Source of the DNA: Deltaproteobacteria bacterium
GTDB lineage: Bacteria > Desulfobacterota > Desulfobulbia > Desulfobulbales > Desulfurivibrionaceae
NCBI GenBank assembly: GCA_021802645.1
Contig: JAJZRO010000005.1
Span: 39,121-103,120 of the forward strand
Reading direction: 5' to 3'
DNA: 64,000 nucleotides
In this document: one piece after another, positions 55,490-63,751 of the stretch
Layout of the letters: each line of letters begins with the position of its first letter
Numbering within the stretch: position 1 is the first letter of the stretch
The notes under the pieces: generated by a model
Databases searched by the model: none
Told to the model about the DNA's origin: nothing
The model's input: only the letters and a program-made list of their open reading frames with translations
Position numbers and translations under genes: made by a program

Positions 55490-56887
55490 ATGCAACAGAC
55501 GTTTCGTGTGATCCTGATCCTGCTGCTGCTCTTCTTCGGCAGCCGCGCCATGACGGCCTGGGCTGTCGAAGAATCCCTGGACTTCGGGCGTTTTGGGGAG
55601 GTGACCATCTATCGTGAATCCCCCACGCCGTCCCATGTGGTCCTGTTTGTCTCCGGCGATGGCGGCTGGAACCTTGGGGTGGTTGACATGGCCAGGTCGC
55701 TGGCGGCCATGGATACCCTGGTGGTGGGCATCGATATCACCCGCTACCTGAAAGAGACCGGCCGCGCCCAGGAAAATTGCACCTACTGGGCCGCCGATTT
55801 CGAGGAGCTCAGCCATTACGTCCAGAAGAGGCTCAATCTGCCCCGTTATCTCCCGCCGGTACTGGTGGGCTATTCCTCTGGCGCCACCCTGGTTTACGCC
55901 ACCCTGATCCAGGCCCCGGCCGGCACCTTTGCCGGCGCGATCAGCCTGGGGTTCTGCCCGGACCTGACCTTGCCCCGGCCGCCTTGCGAAGGGGCGGGGC
56001 TGGTTTGGCAGCGCGGCGAGAAGCAACACGAATATCTCTTCCAGCCCAAGCCGGAGTTGGCGGCGCCGTGGGTGGTGCTGCAGGGCGAGATCGATCAGGT
56101 CTGCGATCCGGCGGCAACCAAGCGGTTTGCCGGCGCGATCGGCAACGCTGAGCTCATCACGCTGCCCAAGGTGGGGCACGGTTTTGGAGTGCAGAGCAAT
56201 TGGTTGCCGCAGTTTAGGGCGGCATTCCAACGGATGGTCGCCGTCCCGGTCCAGTCGCCGTCGGCCCAGGCGGTAGCCGACCTGCCGTTGAAGGAGGTGC
56301 CGGCCGCGACGTCAGCCAAGACCATGGCGGTGATGGTCAGCGGTGATGGCGGCTGGGCTGGCCTCGACCGCGACCTTGCCGCCGCCTTGGCCGGAAAGGG
56401 GGTGAATGTGGTGGGGGTCAATTCGCTCCAGTATTTCTGGCATCGTCGCACCCCGGCCGAGGCCGCCCACGACCTGGAGCGGATCCTGGTGCATTATGCC
56501 GACAAATGGCAGCCGGAGCGGATCGTGCTGGTCGGCTATTCCATGGGGGCGGAGGTGCTGCCCTTCATGGTGAGCCGCCTTCCCGCCGATCTGGCCCAGA
56601 AGATCGATCTGCTGGCGTTGCTCGCCCCGGGGCCGGACGCGGATTTCGAAATCCATGTGGCCAACTGGTTTGGTTTGGGGAAGCAATCAGGCACCTGGCC
56701 GGTGGCCGCGGAGATAGCCAAACTCACCCTGCCCAAGGTGCTCTGCTTTTATGGCAGCCGGGACCGGGAGACGGTTTGTCCCACCCTTGACCGCCACCAT
56801 GCCCAGCCGATCGAGCTGGGCGGCGGCCATCATTTCGGCGGTGCGTCCGAGACGATCGCCACGCAGATCCTCGGGGCACTGCCATGA
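55490..56887 (+). CDS. acvB: AcvB/VirJ-family periplasmic serine hydrolase (lysyl-PG hydrolase-like)
   Basis: A 465-residue exported protein with a signal peptide (TFRVILILLLLFFGSRAMTAWA) and two alpha/beta-hydrolase repeats. Each begins VSGDGGW and has a nucleophile elbow: GYSSGATL (first) and GYSMGAEVLPF (second). The second half is the VirJ-like catalytic part, with HxF-type His near the C-terminus. Agrobacterium AcvB hydrolyses lysyl-phosphatidylglycerol; with MprF two genes upstream, this copy is likely to turn over the same lipid. ATG 55490 follows GAGGTG. Confidence 0.88.
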   Translation: MQQTFRVILILLLLFFGSRAMTAWAVEESLDFGRFGEVTIYRESPTPSHVVLFVSGDGGWNLGVVDMARSLAAMDTLVVGIDITRYLKETGRAQENCTYWAADFEELSHYVQKRLNLPRYLPPVLVGYSSGATLVYATLIQAPAGTFAGAISLGFCPDLTLPRPPCEGAGLVWQRGEKQHEYLFQPKPELAAPWVVLQGEIDQVCDPAATKRFAGAIGNAELITLPKVGHGFGVQSNWLPQFRAAFQRMVAVPVQSPSAQAVADLPLKEVPAATSAKTMAVMVSGDGGWAGLDRDLAAALAGKGVNVVGVNSLQYFWHRRTPAEAAHDLERILVHYADKWQPERIVLVGYSMGAEVLPFMVSRLPADLAQKIDLLALLAPGPDADFEIHVANWFGLGKQSGTWPVAAEIAKLTLPKVLCFYGSRDRETVCPTLDRHHAQPIELGGGHHFGGASETIATQILGALP

Positions 56888-56907
56888 TCGGGCAGCCGTC
56901 AATTTGA

Positions 56908-56937
56908 TTGACAGCCGGCAGCGCTGCCCCCTATGCT
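56908..56937 (+). promoter_or_regulatory. Candidate promoter with an internal palindrome, upstream of usp
   Basis: TTGACA (56908-56913, perfect) and TATGCT (56932-56937) are spaced by 18 bases. The spacer holds a perfect 12-base palindrome, GGCAGCGCTGCC (56917-56928), which could be an operator. Confidence 0.5.
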
Positions 56938-57042
56938 GGGAAAAAGCGCAGTCGGCAAGGGAGAGGGCCGTGCCCATCGCCGATGGTCCTTGCTTGCTCT
57001 GCCCCAAACAACACGACCACAACCCACCCGGAGGAGATGCTC

Positions 57043-57489
57043 ATGGCAGAGGGGCGCTGCGGGCTCAGGCTGCACGCTTCGATCCTGGTGGCGTACGACG
57101 GTTCGCGGTTCAGCGAGGCGGCGCTCGACCAGGCCATCGCCATGGCCACCGCCGGCCAGGGCAAGCTCTATCTGATGCACGTGGTGAACCTCAACGTAGA
57201 ATACATCGCCTTCACCCCCGGCCTTGCGGAAAAAGTGGCGGAGGAGGCGCAAGGCATGTTGCAAAAGGCGGAACAGAAGGTCAAGAACGCGGGCCTTGCC
57301 TGCGAGGTGGTCATGGGCTACGATGCCCAGCCCCACCGGCCCATCGTGGCGGCGGCGAAAAAGCACCAGGTGTCGCTCATCGTGGTGGGCAGCCAAGGCC
57401 GTACCGGTCTGGCCAAGGCGCTCCTGGGCAGCGTCTCCCAGCGAATCATCGGCCATGCCCCCTGTCCGGTCCTGGTGGTGCCGGGCTGA
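57043..57489 (+). CDS. Universal stress protein (UspA family)
   Basis: A 148-residue UspA protein. It has a strand with VAYDGSRFSEAAL and the ATP-binding signature GSQGRTGLAKALLGSVS (G-2x-G-9x-G-S intact), and ends in PCPVLVV. It is therefore of the ATP-binding class. GGAGGAG (57030-57036) sets the start at ATG 57043 rather than 57037. Family role: survival under energy or oxidative stress. It lies 81 bases before sco and may share its transcript. Confidence 0.94.
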   Translation: MAEGRCGLRLHASILVAYDGSRFSEAALDQAIAMATAGQGKLYLMHVVNLNVEYIAFTPGLAEKVAEEAQGMLQKAEQKVKNAGLACEVVMGYDAQPHRPIVAAAKKHQVSLIVVGSQGRTGLAKALLGSVSQRIIGHAPCPVLVVPG

Positions 57490-57570
57490 TTCCGCGCCTC
57501 TGCGAACGGGTGCTTGGCAGGAGGAACCTCTGGTGGCAACGAGCCCTGCAACACAACGAAGGAGATTCTC

Positions 57571-58425
57571 ATGACGCGGTTTTTCGCCCCCCTTTGCCGG
57601 GTTGCCTTGCTCGCGGCGGCACTCTTCTCCGTGTCGCCGGGTCCTGATTTTGCCATGGCGGCGGAGCCGCAGCCACGGGCGCTGCCTGCCGGGGCCATCA
57701 AGGAGGCGGCCCAGGTCGGGCTGAGCGAGCATCTCGGGGAAAAGATTCCCCTTGATCTGGTCTTCCGGGACGAAACCGGCAAGCCGGTCCGCTTGGGCGA
57801 CCTCATCACCGGTCCCACCATCATCCTGCCAGTCTATTACCGCTGCACCAATGTCTGCAATTACCTCCAGGGCGGCCTGGCCAGCGTCCTGCCGGCGCTG
57901 AAGCTGAAACCCGGCGAGGAATACCGGGTGCTGTCGATCAGCTTCGACGAGACCGAAACTCCGGAACTGGCCACGAAGTTCAAGCGGCTCTATCTCACCG
58001 CCATGAACGCCCCCTTTCCGGAGGATGGCTGGCGTTTCCTGACCGGCGACCCCGCCGACATCCATCGGCTGACCGACGCCATCGGCTACCGCTTCCTGCG
58101 CAAAGGGGTGGAGTTCATCCATCCGGTGGCGACTGTGGTGGTTGCCAAGGACGGCACCATCGTCCGCTATTTTTACAGCACGACCTTTCTGCCCAAGGAT
58201 CTGACCCTCGCCTTGCTGGAGGCGCGGCAGGGGAAGGTGGGGGCCACCATCCGCACGGTGGTGGGCTACTGCTTCAGCTTCGATCCCAAGGGCAAGACCT
58301 ATGTCTTCAACCTGATGCGCGTCAGCGCGACGGTGGTGCTCCTCTGCGCCGGCGGTTTTCTGCTCTTTCTGATCCTGGGTGGCCGCAAACGCAAAAACCC
58401 TTCGTCCGGGAAGCACACCCCATGA
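57571..58425 (+). CDS. sco: SCO1/SenC-family copper chaperone for cytochrome oxidase
   Basis: A 284-residue membrane-linked thioredoxin-fold protein that delivers copper to the CuA site. A signal peptide or anchor comes first, then the copper site YRCTNVC (CxxxC) and the distant His in EFIHPVATVVV. A C-terminal helix (VSATVVLLCAGGFLLFLIL) adds a second anchor, which is less usual for SCO. AAGGAG precedes ATG 57571. It overlaps coxA by four bases, so copper delivery and subunit I are co-expressed. Confidence 0.93.
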   Translation: MTRFFAPLCRVALLAAALFSVSPGPDFAMAAEPQPRALPAGAIKEAAQVGLSEHLGEKIPLDLVFRDETGKPVRLGDLITGPTIILPVYYRCTNVCNYLQGGLASVLPALKLKPGEEYRVLSISFDETETPELATKFKRLYLTAMNAPFPEDGWRFLTGDPADIHRLTDAIGYRFLRKGVEFIHPVATVVVAKDGTIVRYFYSTTFLPKDLTLALLEARQGKVGATIRTVVGYCFSFDPKGKTYVFNLMRVSATVVLLCAGGFLLFLILGGRKRKNPSSGKHTP

Positions 58426-60026
58426 TGCCGACCCGCAGCTTCTGGAACGACACCGGCCGGACCGGCATTGCCGCCTGGCTCTTTTCCACCGACCACAAGC
58501 GGATCGGCCTGCTCTACTTCTACACCGCCCTCGCCTTTTTCCTGGTCGGCATGACGCTGGGCGGATTGATGCGGATCGAACTCATGGCGCCGGGCCGCAC
58601 CATCATGGGGCCCCAGACCTACAACGCCCTCTTTACCGTGCACGGCGTGGTGATGATCTTTCTCTTCATCATCCCCGCCTTTCCCGGCGCCTTCGGCAAC
58701 CTGGTCATGCCGATTCAGATCGGCGCCCGCGACGTGGCCTTTCCCCGGCTGAACCTCTTTTCCTGGTGGCTCTACGTGATCGGCGCGGCGGTCGTCATCA
58801 CCTCGCTCTTCACCGGCGGCGGCCCGCCCGACACCGGCTGGACCTTTTACGTGCCGTTCAGCGAGCGCACCGGCACCAATGTCTCGCTGGCGGTCTTCGG
58901 CGTCTTCATCGTCGGCTTCTCGTCGATCCTGACCGGGATCAATTTCGTGACCACCATCCACCGCCTGCGGGCCGAAGGTATGCGCTGGGGGCGGCTGCCA
59001 CTCTTTGTCTGGTCGCTCTATGCCACCGCCTGGGTGCAGATCCTCGCCACCCCCATCCTCGGCGTCACCCTGGCGCTGATCATCGCCGAACGGCTTCTCG
59101 GCACCGGCCTCTTCGATCCGACCCGGGGGGGCGATCCGCTCATGTACCAGCACCTCTTCTGGATTTATTCCCACCCGGCAGTCTACATCATGATCCTGCC
59201 GGCCATGGGCGCCATCACCGAGATCATCCCGGTCTTTTCCCGCAAGCCGATCTTCGGCTACAAGATGATCGCCTTTTCGAGCCTGGCCATCGCCTCTGCC
59301 GGCTCGCTGGTCTGGGGGCACCACATGTTCACCAGCGGCATGAGCGACCGGGCGATTCTGATCTTCTCCTTCCTCACCTTCGTGGTCGCCATCCCCTCGG
59401 CGATCAAGGTCTTCAACTGGGTCTCCACCCTCTACAAGGGTTCGATCTCGCTGGAGGCCCCGATGCTCTTTGCCCTCTCCTTCATCCTGCTTTTTTCCAT
59501 CGGCGGGCTCAGTGGCCTGATCCTCGGCGCCGCGGCCACCGACATCCATGTCCACGACACCCAGTTCGTGGTCGGCCACTTCCACTACGTGATGTTCGGC
59601 GGGGCTGCCTTTGCCTTTTTCGGCGCCATGCACTACTGGCTGCCCAAATTCTATGGCCGCCGCTACGCCGAGAAACCGGCGACCGTGGCCTGGGCGCTCA
59701 TGTTCGTCGGCTTCAACATCACCTATTTTTCCATGATGCTCCTCGGCATAAAGGGGATGCCCCGCCGCTACTACGACTATCTGCCCGAGTTCGCCCCACT
59801 CAATCTGACCTCCACCATCGGCAGCTGGATTCTGATCAGCGGCATCCTGCTGCTCCTCGTCAACCTCTTCCGCGGCCTCCGGAAAGGGGAGGTGGTCGGC
59901 GCGAATCCGTGGGGCGGGGCCACTCTGGAATGGACCATCCCCTCGCCGCCGCCCACCGAGAATTTCGAGCAGGAACCGGTGGTGACCCACGGGCCCTACG
60001 ATTTCAGCAAGGCAGGGATGCCATGA
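58422..60026 (+). CDS. coxA: Cytochrome c oxidase subunit I, A2-type haem-copper oxygen reductase
   Basis: A 534-residue, twelve-helix subunit with the haem a/a3-CuB site. CuB and haem His ligands are seen in FTVHGVVMIF, WGHHMFTSGM and VGHFHYVMF. Helix VI reads IYSHPAVYIMILP: the GHPE glutamate of A1 enzymes is replaced by the Tyr-Ser pair, the A2 signature. The K-channel-type Lys/Tyr are not individually checked. It proceeds into a C-terminal polar tail. It overlaps both sco and coxC by ATGA. Confidence 0.97.
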   Translation: MMPTRSFWNDTGRTGIAAWLFSTDHKRIGLLYFYTALAFFLVGMTLGGLMRIELMAPGRTIMGPQTYNALFTVHGVVMIFLFIIPAFPGAFGNLVMPIQIGARDVAFPRLNLFSWWLYVIGAAVVITSLFTGGGPPDTGWTFYVPFSERTGTNVSLAVFGVFIVGFSSILTGINFVTTIHRLRAEGMRWGRLPLFVWSLYATAWVQILATPILGVTLALIIAERLLGTGLFDPTRGGDPLMYQHLFWIYSHPAVYIMILPAMGAITEIIPVFSRKPIFGYKMIAFSSLAIASAGSLVWGHHMFTSGMSDRAILIFSFLTFVVAIPSAIKVFNWVSTLYKGSISLEAPMLFALSFILLFSIGGLSGLILGAAATDIHVHDTQFVVGHFHYVMFGGAAFAFFGAMHYWLPKFYGRRYAEKPATVAWALMFVGFNITYFSMMLLGIKGMPRRYYDYLPEFAPLNLTSTIGSWILISGILLLLVNLFRGLRKGEVVGANPWGGATLEWTIPSPPPTENFEQEPVVTHGPYDFSKAGMP

Positions 60027-60625
60027 CAACGCCGCACCACCAGGACCAGGCCGGGGCCAAGCTCGGCATGTGGCTTTTTCTCTTCACCGAAATGATCCTT
60101 TTTGGCGGGCTGTTCCTGCTCTACGGCGTCTATCTGGCTCGGTATCCCCACGAGTTTGCCCAGGCCGGCCAGGAGATGCACGTGGTTTTCGGGACCGTCA
60201 ACACGGTGGTGCTCATTACCAGCAGCCTCTTGGCCGCCATGGCGGTCACCGCCATCCAGCGCGACGATTGCCGGAACGCGGTGCTCTTCCTCCTTGGCAC
60301 CATCGGCTGCGCGGTGGTTTTTCTCGTGAACAAATTCTTCGAATGGAGCAGCGAGATCGGCCGCGGCATCTACCCCAACTCCCCGACGTTGGCCGCCGGG
60401 CCGCCGGGAGAATCGGTCTTTTTCAGTCTTTACTATCTGACCGTCGGCCTCCATGGCCTCCATGTCTTGCTCGGCGCCACTGTGCTCGGCGTGGTGGCCT
60501 TGCGGGCGCAGAAGCGAACCATCCATGCCGGCCACTATGTCTTGCTTGAAAACGGCGTCCTCTACTGGCATCTGGTGGACCTGATCTGGATATTCATCTT
60601 CCCGCTCTATTATTTACTGCTCTAG
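60023..60625 (+). CDS. coxC: Cytochrome c oxidase subunit III
   Basis: A 200-residue subunit with five helices: KLGMWLFLFTEMILFGGLFLLYG, VNTVVLITSSLLAAMAV, AVLFLLGTIGCAVVFLVNKFFEW, FFSLYYLTVGLHGLHVLLGATVL and the last YWHLVDLIWIFIFPLYYLLL. Glu in FEW and the HGLHV motif are normal. This short five-helix form is typical of caa3-type operons. ATG 60023 overlaps the coxA stop. Confidence 0.96.
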   Translation: MTTPHHQDQAGAKLGMWLFLFTEMILFGGLFLLYGVYLARYPHEFAQAGQEMHVVFGTVNTVVLITSSLLAAMAVTAIQRDDCRNAVLFLLGTIGCAVVFLVNKFFEWSSEIGRGIYPNSPTLAAGPPGESVFFSLYYLTVGLHGLHVLLGATVLGVVALRAQKRTIHAGHYVLLENGVLYWHLVDLIWIFIFPLYYLLL

Positions 60626-60633
60626 GGGGTATC

Positions 60634-60924
60634 ATGGCGGCAGCACAAGGTGAACACCAGGTGATCGGCTATGGCAAGCTGACTTCGGTCTGGCTCTGTC
60701 TTTTGGCACTGACCGCCTTGACGGTCTGGCTCTCCCGGCTCGATCTGGGAATCAGCCGGATTTGGGGTTCGCTCGCCATTGCCTCGGTGAAAGGAGGGCT
60801 GGTCATCGCCTTTTTCATGCATCTGCGCTACGAGGGGCGGCTGCTGCGCTGGCTGCTTTTTGTCGCCCTCGTCACCCTGGCCATTTTCATCGGCTTCACC
60901 TTTTTTGACGTGCTCTACCGATAG
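60634..60924 (+). CDS. coxD: Cytochrome c oxidase subunit IV (small membrane subunit)
   Basis: A 96-residue three-helix protein (VWLCLLALTALTVWLSRL; IWGSLAIASVKGGLVIAFFMHL; WLLFVALVTLAIFIGFTFFDVLY). The KxxLVIAFFMHLRYEG pattern matches the prokaryotic subunit IV/CtaF-like family. It stabilises the oxidase. It lies eight bases after coxC. Confidence 0.92.
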   Translation: MAAAQGEHQVIGYGKLTSVWLCLLALTALTVWLSRLDLGISRIWGSLAIASVKGGLVIAFFMHLRYEGRLLRWLLFVALVTLAIFIGFTFFDVLYR

Positions 60925-60933
60925 GGAGGCGAC

Positions 60934-62139
60934 GTGAATCCTCTGCTCGTCACCACCACCCAGGCCGTTGACCCGGTCTTCATGTTCATCTTCGGCATCT
61001 GCCTGGTGCTGCTCGTGGGCATCACCGCCACCATGGTCTTCTTTGTCATCCGTTACCACCGTTCCCGCGCCCCGCGCCCGACCTCCCAGGCGGACGGCAA
61101 CCTGTGGCTGGAGATCATCTGGACCGCCGTGCCCGTTGTGCTGGTCCTGGCCATGTTTTATTACGGCTGGTCGGGTTACCTGACCTTGCGGGATGTGCCC
61201 AAGGACGCCCTGCCGGTGACGGCCACGGCCCGTATGTGGTCCTGGAGTTTTACCTACCTCAACGGCAAGGAGAGCCCCAAGCTCTATGTGCCGGTGGGCC
61301 GGCCGGTGCGGGTCGAACTCGTTTCCAAGGACGTGCTGCACGGCTTTTATATTCCCGCCTTCCGGGTCAAACGGGACGTGGTGCCGGGCATGAAGAACTA
61401 TGCCTGGTTTGTGGCGACCCGGCCCGGTTCCTACGATCTCTTCTGCTCGCAATATTGCGGGGTCGGCCACTCCAAGATGATTACCACCGTGGAGGCGGTG
61501 CCGCCGGCGGAGTTCACCGTCTGGCTCAAACAGGGCGGGGGAGGCGCTCAGGCCGGCAAGGAGCTGCTCGAAAAGCACGGCTGTCTCGGCTGCCACTCCC
61601 TGGACGGGAGCATCAAGGTGGGGCCGAGCTTCAAGGGGATCTGGGGCCGGTCGGAAACCGTGCTGACCGCCGGCAAGGAACATACCCTCACCGTGGATGA
61701 ACCGTATCTGCGGCGGTCGATTCTGGAGCCACAGGCCGATGTGGTGAAGGGCTTTCCGCCGATCATGCCTCCCTTTGCCGGCACCTTCACCAATGAGGAG
61801 CTGGCCGCGATCATCGACTTCCTGCGCGCCGGCCCGGCCGCGCCGCCGAAACCGGATGGCGCCCAGTTGGCCCAGGAAAAGGGATGTCGGGCCTGTCATT
61901 CCCTGGATGGTTCGCCAGGCGTCGGCCCCACCTTCAAGGGGCTTTATAACAGCCAGGTAAAGGTGAAGATGGGGGGAGTCGCCCTGACCGTTACTGCCGA
62001 TGATGCCTATCTGCGGGAGTCGATCCGGTTGCCGGCCGCCAAGGTGGTGGAGGGTTTTCAGCCCATCATGCCGACCTTTGCCGATCTGCGGGACGATCAG
62101 GTGGAGGCGTTGGTCGAGTTTATCGAGGAGCAACGATGA
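60934..62139 (+). CDS. coxB: Cytochrome c oxidase subunit II fused to two cytochrome c domains
   Basis: A 401-residue subunit. Two helices (PVFMFIFGICLVLLVGITAT; IIWTAVPVVLVLAMFYYGW) come first. A cupredoxin domain binds CuA through CSQYCGVGHSKM with an upstream His (VLHGFYIPAF). Then two tandem monohaem domains follow: CLGCHSLDG near residue 218 and CRACHSLDG near 317, each with a Met-containing tail (PPIMPPFAG; QPIMPTFAD). One such domain defines caa3; two is the form reported for the Desulfovibrio cc(o/b)o3 oxidase. The start is GTG 60934 after AGGGAGG. It lies after coxD, not before coxA. Confidence 0.96.
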   Translation: MNPLLVTTTQAVDPVFMFIFGICLVLLVGITATMVFFVIRYHRSRAPRPTSQADGNLWLEIIWTAVPVVLVLAMFYYGWSGYLTLRDVPKDALPVTATARMWSWSFTYLNGKESPKLYVPVGRPVRVELVSKDVLHGFYIPAFRVKRDVVPGMKNYAWFVATRPGSYDLFCSQYCGVGHSKMITTVEAVPPAEFTVWLKQGGGGAQAGKELLEKHGCLGCHSLDGSIKVGPSFKGIWGRSETVLTAGKEHTLTVDEPYLRRSILEPQADVVKGFPPIMPPFAGTFTNEELAAIIDFLRAGPAAPPKPDGAQLAQEKGCRACHSLDGSPGVGPTFKGLYNSQVKVKMGGVALTVTADDAYLRESIRLPAAKVVEGFQPIMPTFADLRDDQVEALVEFIEEQR

Positions 62140-62960
62140 CGAGGTCGCTTGCCCGCCTCTTCCGCTGGCGCCTTGCCCTGTTGAACGGTGTTGTGGCCGT
62201 GGGCGGTTTTCTCCTGTTTCCGGCCCGGCCAACCCAGGGGGCCACGATGGTGGCCGTCCTGTCCGGCGTCGCATTATTGGCCGCGGCCGGCTCGGCCTTC
62301 AATCAGGTGCAGGAACGGCAGCTTGACCGGCTGATGGTGCGGACGCGCAACCGCCCTTTGCCGCGAGGCGATTTGACGCCTGCCGCCGCAGTCGCCTGGG
62401 GCAGCGGCTGCTTGTCGGCCGGCCTCCTGGTTTTGAGGGTTGGTGGCGGTATGCTGCCGGTATTCCTGGGTATGGTCGCTTTGGCTTGGTATCTGCTGGT
62501 TTATACGCCGTTGAAACGCCGTACCCCGCTGGCCGTGATGGCAGGAGGATTCTGTGGCGCCCTGCCGCCGGTGATCGGTTGGGTCAGCGCTGGCGGCTCG
62601 CCCGCTGATTATCGGATCATCTTGCTGGCCGGTCTGCTCTATCTCTGGCAGATGCCGCATTTCTGGTTGTTCCAGCACCGCCATGCCGAGGACTATCGGT
62701 GCGCCGGCCTGCCGCTCTTGCCTTCTTACCTGGGACGGTTGAGTCCCTTGGGGGTCTGCCGGTTGTGGATCATGGCCCTGGCGGCCGGCTCCTTGCTGCT
62801 GCCGGCCTTCGGCCTCATCGCCCCGTCGGTGGTCCGCTGGTTTGCCGTCGGCCTCGGCGGACTCGGCGCGCTGGCCTTGAGTCGCAACGAGGCGGCCCTC
62901 TTTGTCGGCCTCAATTTTTTTCCATTGTTGCTGACCCTGGCTTTCTGCTTTCAGGGCTGA
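62136..62960 (+). CDS. ctaB: Protohaem IX farnesyltransferase (haem O synthase)
   Basis: A 274-residue UbiA-type prenyltransferase that makes haem O for the oxidase. It has the first Asp-containing motif in NQVQERQLDRLMVRTRNRPLP and the second in YTPLKRRTP...GGFCGALPPVIGW. Eight or so helices. The first Asp of the usual NDxxD is replaced by Gln-Glu, as in some other CtaB proteins. It overlaps coxB by ATGA. No ctaA follows, so haem A formation would need a gene elsewhere; otherwise the oxidase uses haem O. Confidence 0.93.
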   Translation: MTRSLARLFRWRLALLNGVVAVGGFLLFPARPTQGATMVAVLSGVALLAAAGSAFNQVQERQLDRLMVRTRNRPLPRGDLTPAAAVAWGSGCLSAGLLVLRVGGGMLPVFLGMVALAWYLLVYTPLKRRTPLAVMAGGFCGALPPVIGWVSAGGSPADYRIILLAGLLYLWQMPHFWLFQHRHAEDYRCAGLPLLPSYLGRLSPLGVCRLWIMALAAGSLLLPAFGLIAPSVVRWFAVGLGGLGALALSRNEAALFVGLNFFPLLLTLAFCFQG

Positions 62961-62984
62961 GGGATTTCCGGCCCCGCGCATACG

Positions 62985-63018
62985 AAAAAAAACGCCGACC
63001 GGGGTCAACCGGTCGGCG
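62985..63018 (-). terminator. Rho-independent terminator of the minus-strand cytochrome operon
   Basis: On the minus strand a 10-bp stem (63009-63018 with 62993-63002, 6-base loop) is followed by eight T residues (A-tract 62985-62992). It terminates the sor/cytochrome genes; in the plus direction it lacks a T-tract but may slow the cox transcript. Confidence 0.85.
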
Positions 63019-63044
63019 GCCTCATGCGGCGTGGTGCCGGAATC

Positions 63045-63359
63045 CTAGAACGTCTTCAGCACATACTCGGCAATCGCCTTGGCGTCACTGTCGGGCAATA
63101 CCTTGCTGTCGAACTTCGACATCCCCGGCCCCGGGTTGCGCATCTTGCCGACAATGGCCTCCACGGTGTTGACCTTGTTTGCCTCCCGATTTGCCTTGTG
63201 CAGCGTTGCCTTGGGGTTGATGATGTTGCCACCGCCGGGATGGCAGGCGCTGCAACGCTGCTGAAAGAGCTGTTCCCCGTTGGCCGCGGCGTGGGCGCTG
63301 GAGAAGGCCCAGAGGACGGTGGTGGCGAGGGCAAAGGTGACGACGATGATTTTTTTCAT
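63045..63359 (-). CDS. Class I monohaem cytochrome c
   Basis: A 104-residue periplasmic cytochrome with a signal peptide (KKIIVVTFALATTVLWAFSSAHA), CSACHPGGG and a Met ligand in NPGPGMSKFD, the cytochrome c6/c553-like arrangement. ATG 63357-63359 begins the signal; the longer upstream frame overlaps the next gene and is rejected. It lies 38 bases downstream of the SorB-like gene. It could carry electrons from sulfite dehydrogenase to the diheme subunit II of the oxidase. Confidence 0.92.
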   Translation of the reverse strand: MKKIIVVTFALATTVLWAFSSAHAAANGEQLFQQRCSACHPGGGNIINPKATLHKANREANKVNTVEAIVGKMRNPGPGMSKFDSKVLPDSDAKAIAEYVLKTF

Positions 63360-63397
63360 AACGCAAGGGACCTCGTGATGGTTTGGGGTGGTTCTTG

Positions 63398-63739
63398 TTA
63401 TTTGCCGGTGCCGTACTCGGTGGTGAGATAGTTGATGATGACCTTGGCGTCCTCCTCGTTGATCGGCGCGCCAAAGGCCTTGATCATCTTGTGGACTTCG
63501 GCATCCCACGTTTTGGCCGGCAGACGCGGCTGCATGGGAATGTAATCAGGGGTATGGCAGATGGCGCACAGGGTTATGACCTTGTCTTTGCCCGGTCCAT
63601 CCTTCAGGGTGGGAGGAATCTCCGGCAGGGTGATCGAGTGCACGGTGTCTGTTTCCCCGGCGTGGGCAGGGGAAGCAGGATGCTGCGCCAGGAGCGTGGC
63701 GGTGGCTGCCAGTATGGTGAAGACGATGATCTTTTTCAT
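63398..63739 (-). CDS. SorB-like cytochrome c subunit of sulfite dehydrogenase
   Basis: A 113-residue exported cytochrome (signal KKIIVFTILAATATLLAQHP). The single motif CAICHTPDYIPMQPRLPAKTW, quoted in part as CAICHTPDYIPMQP, is characteristic of SorB-type subunits. The rest (WDAEVHKMIKAFGAPI) matches too. It lies 12 bases after the molybdoenzyme gene, confirming a SorAB pair. Confidence 0.9.
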   Translation of the reverse strand: MKKIIVFTILAATATLLAQHPASPAHAGETDTVHSITLPEIPPTLKDGPGKDKVITLCAICHTPDYIPMQPRLPAKTWDAEVHKMIKAFGAPINEEDAKVIINYLTTEYGTGK

Positions 63740-63751
63740 ATCCCCTCCCTC

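Noticed and set aside
58379-60022. A 748-codon plus-strand frame running through coxA in another frame
   Set aside because: Only its last 200 codons (coxC) are coding; the rest is Arg/His/Pro-rich shadow of coxA.
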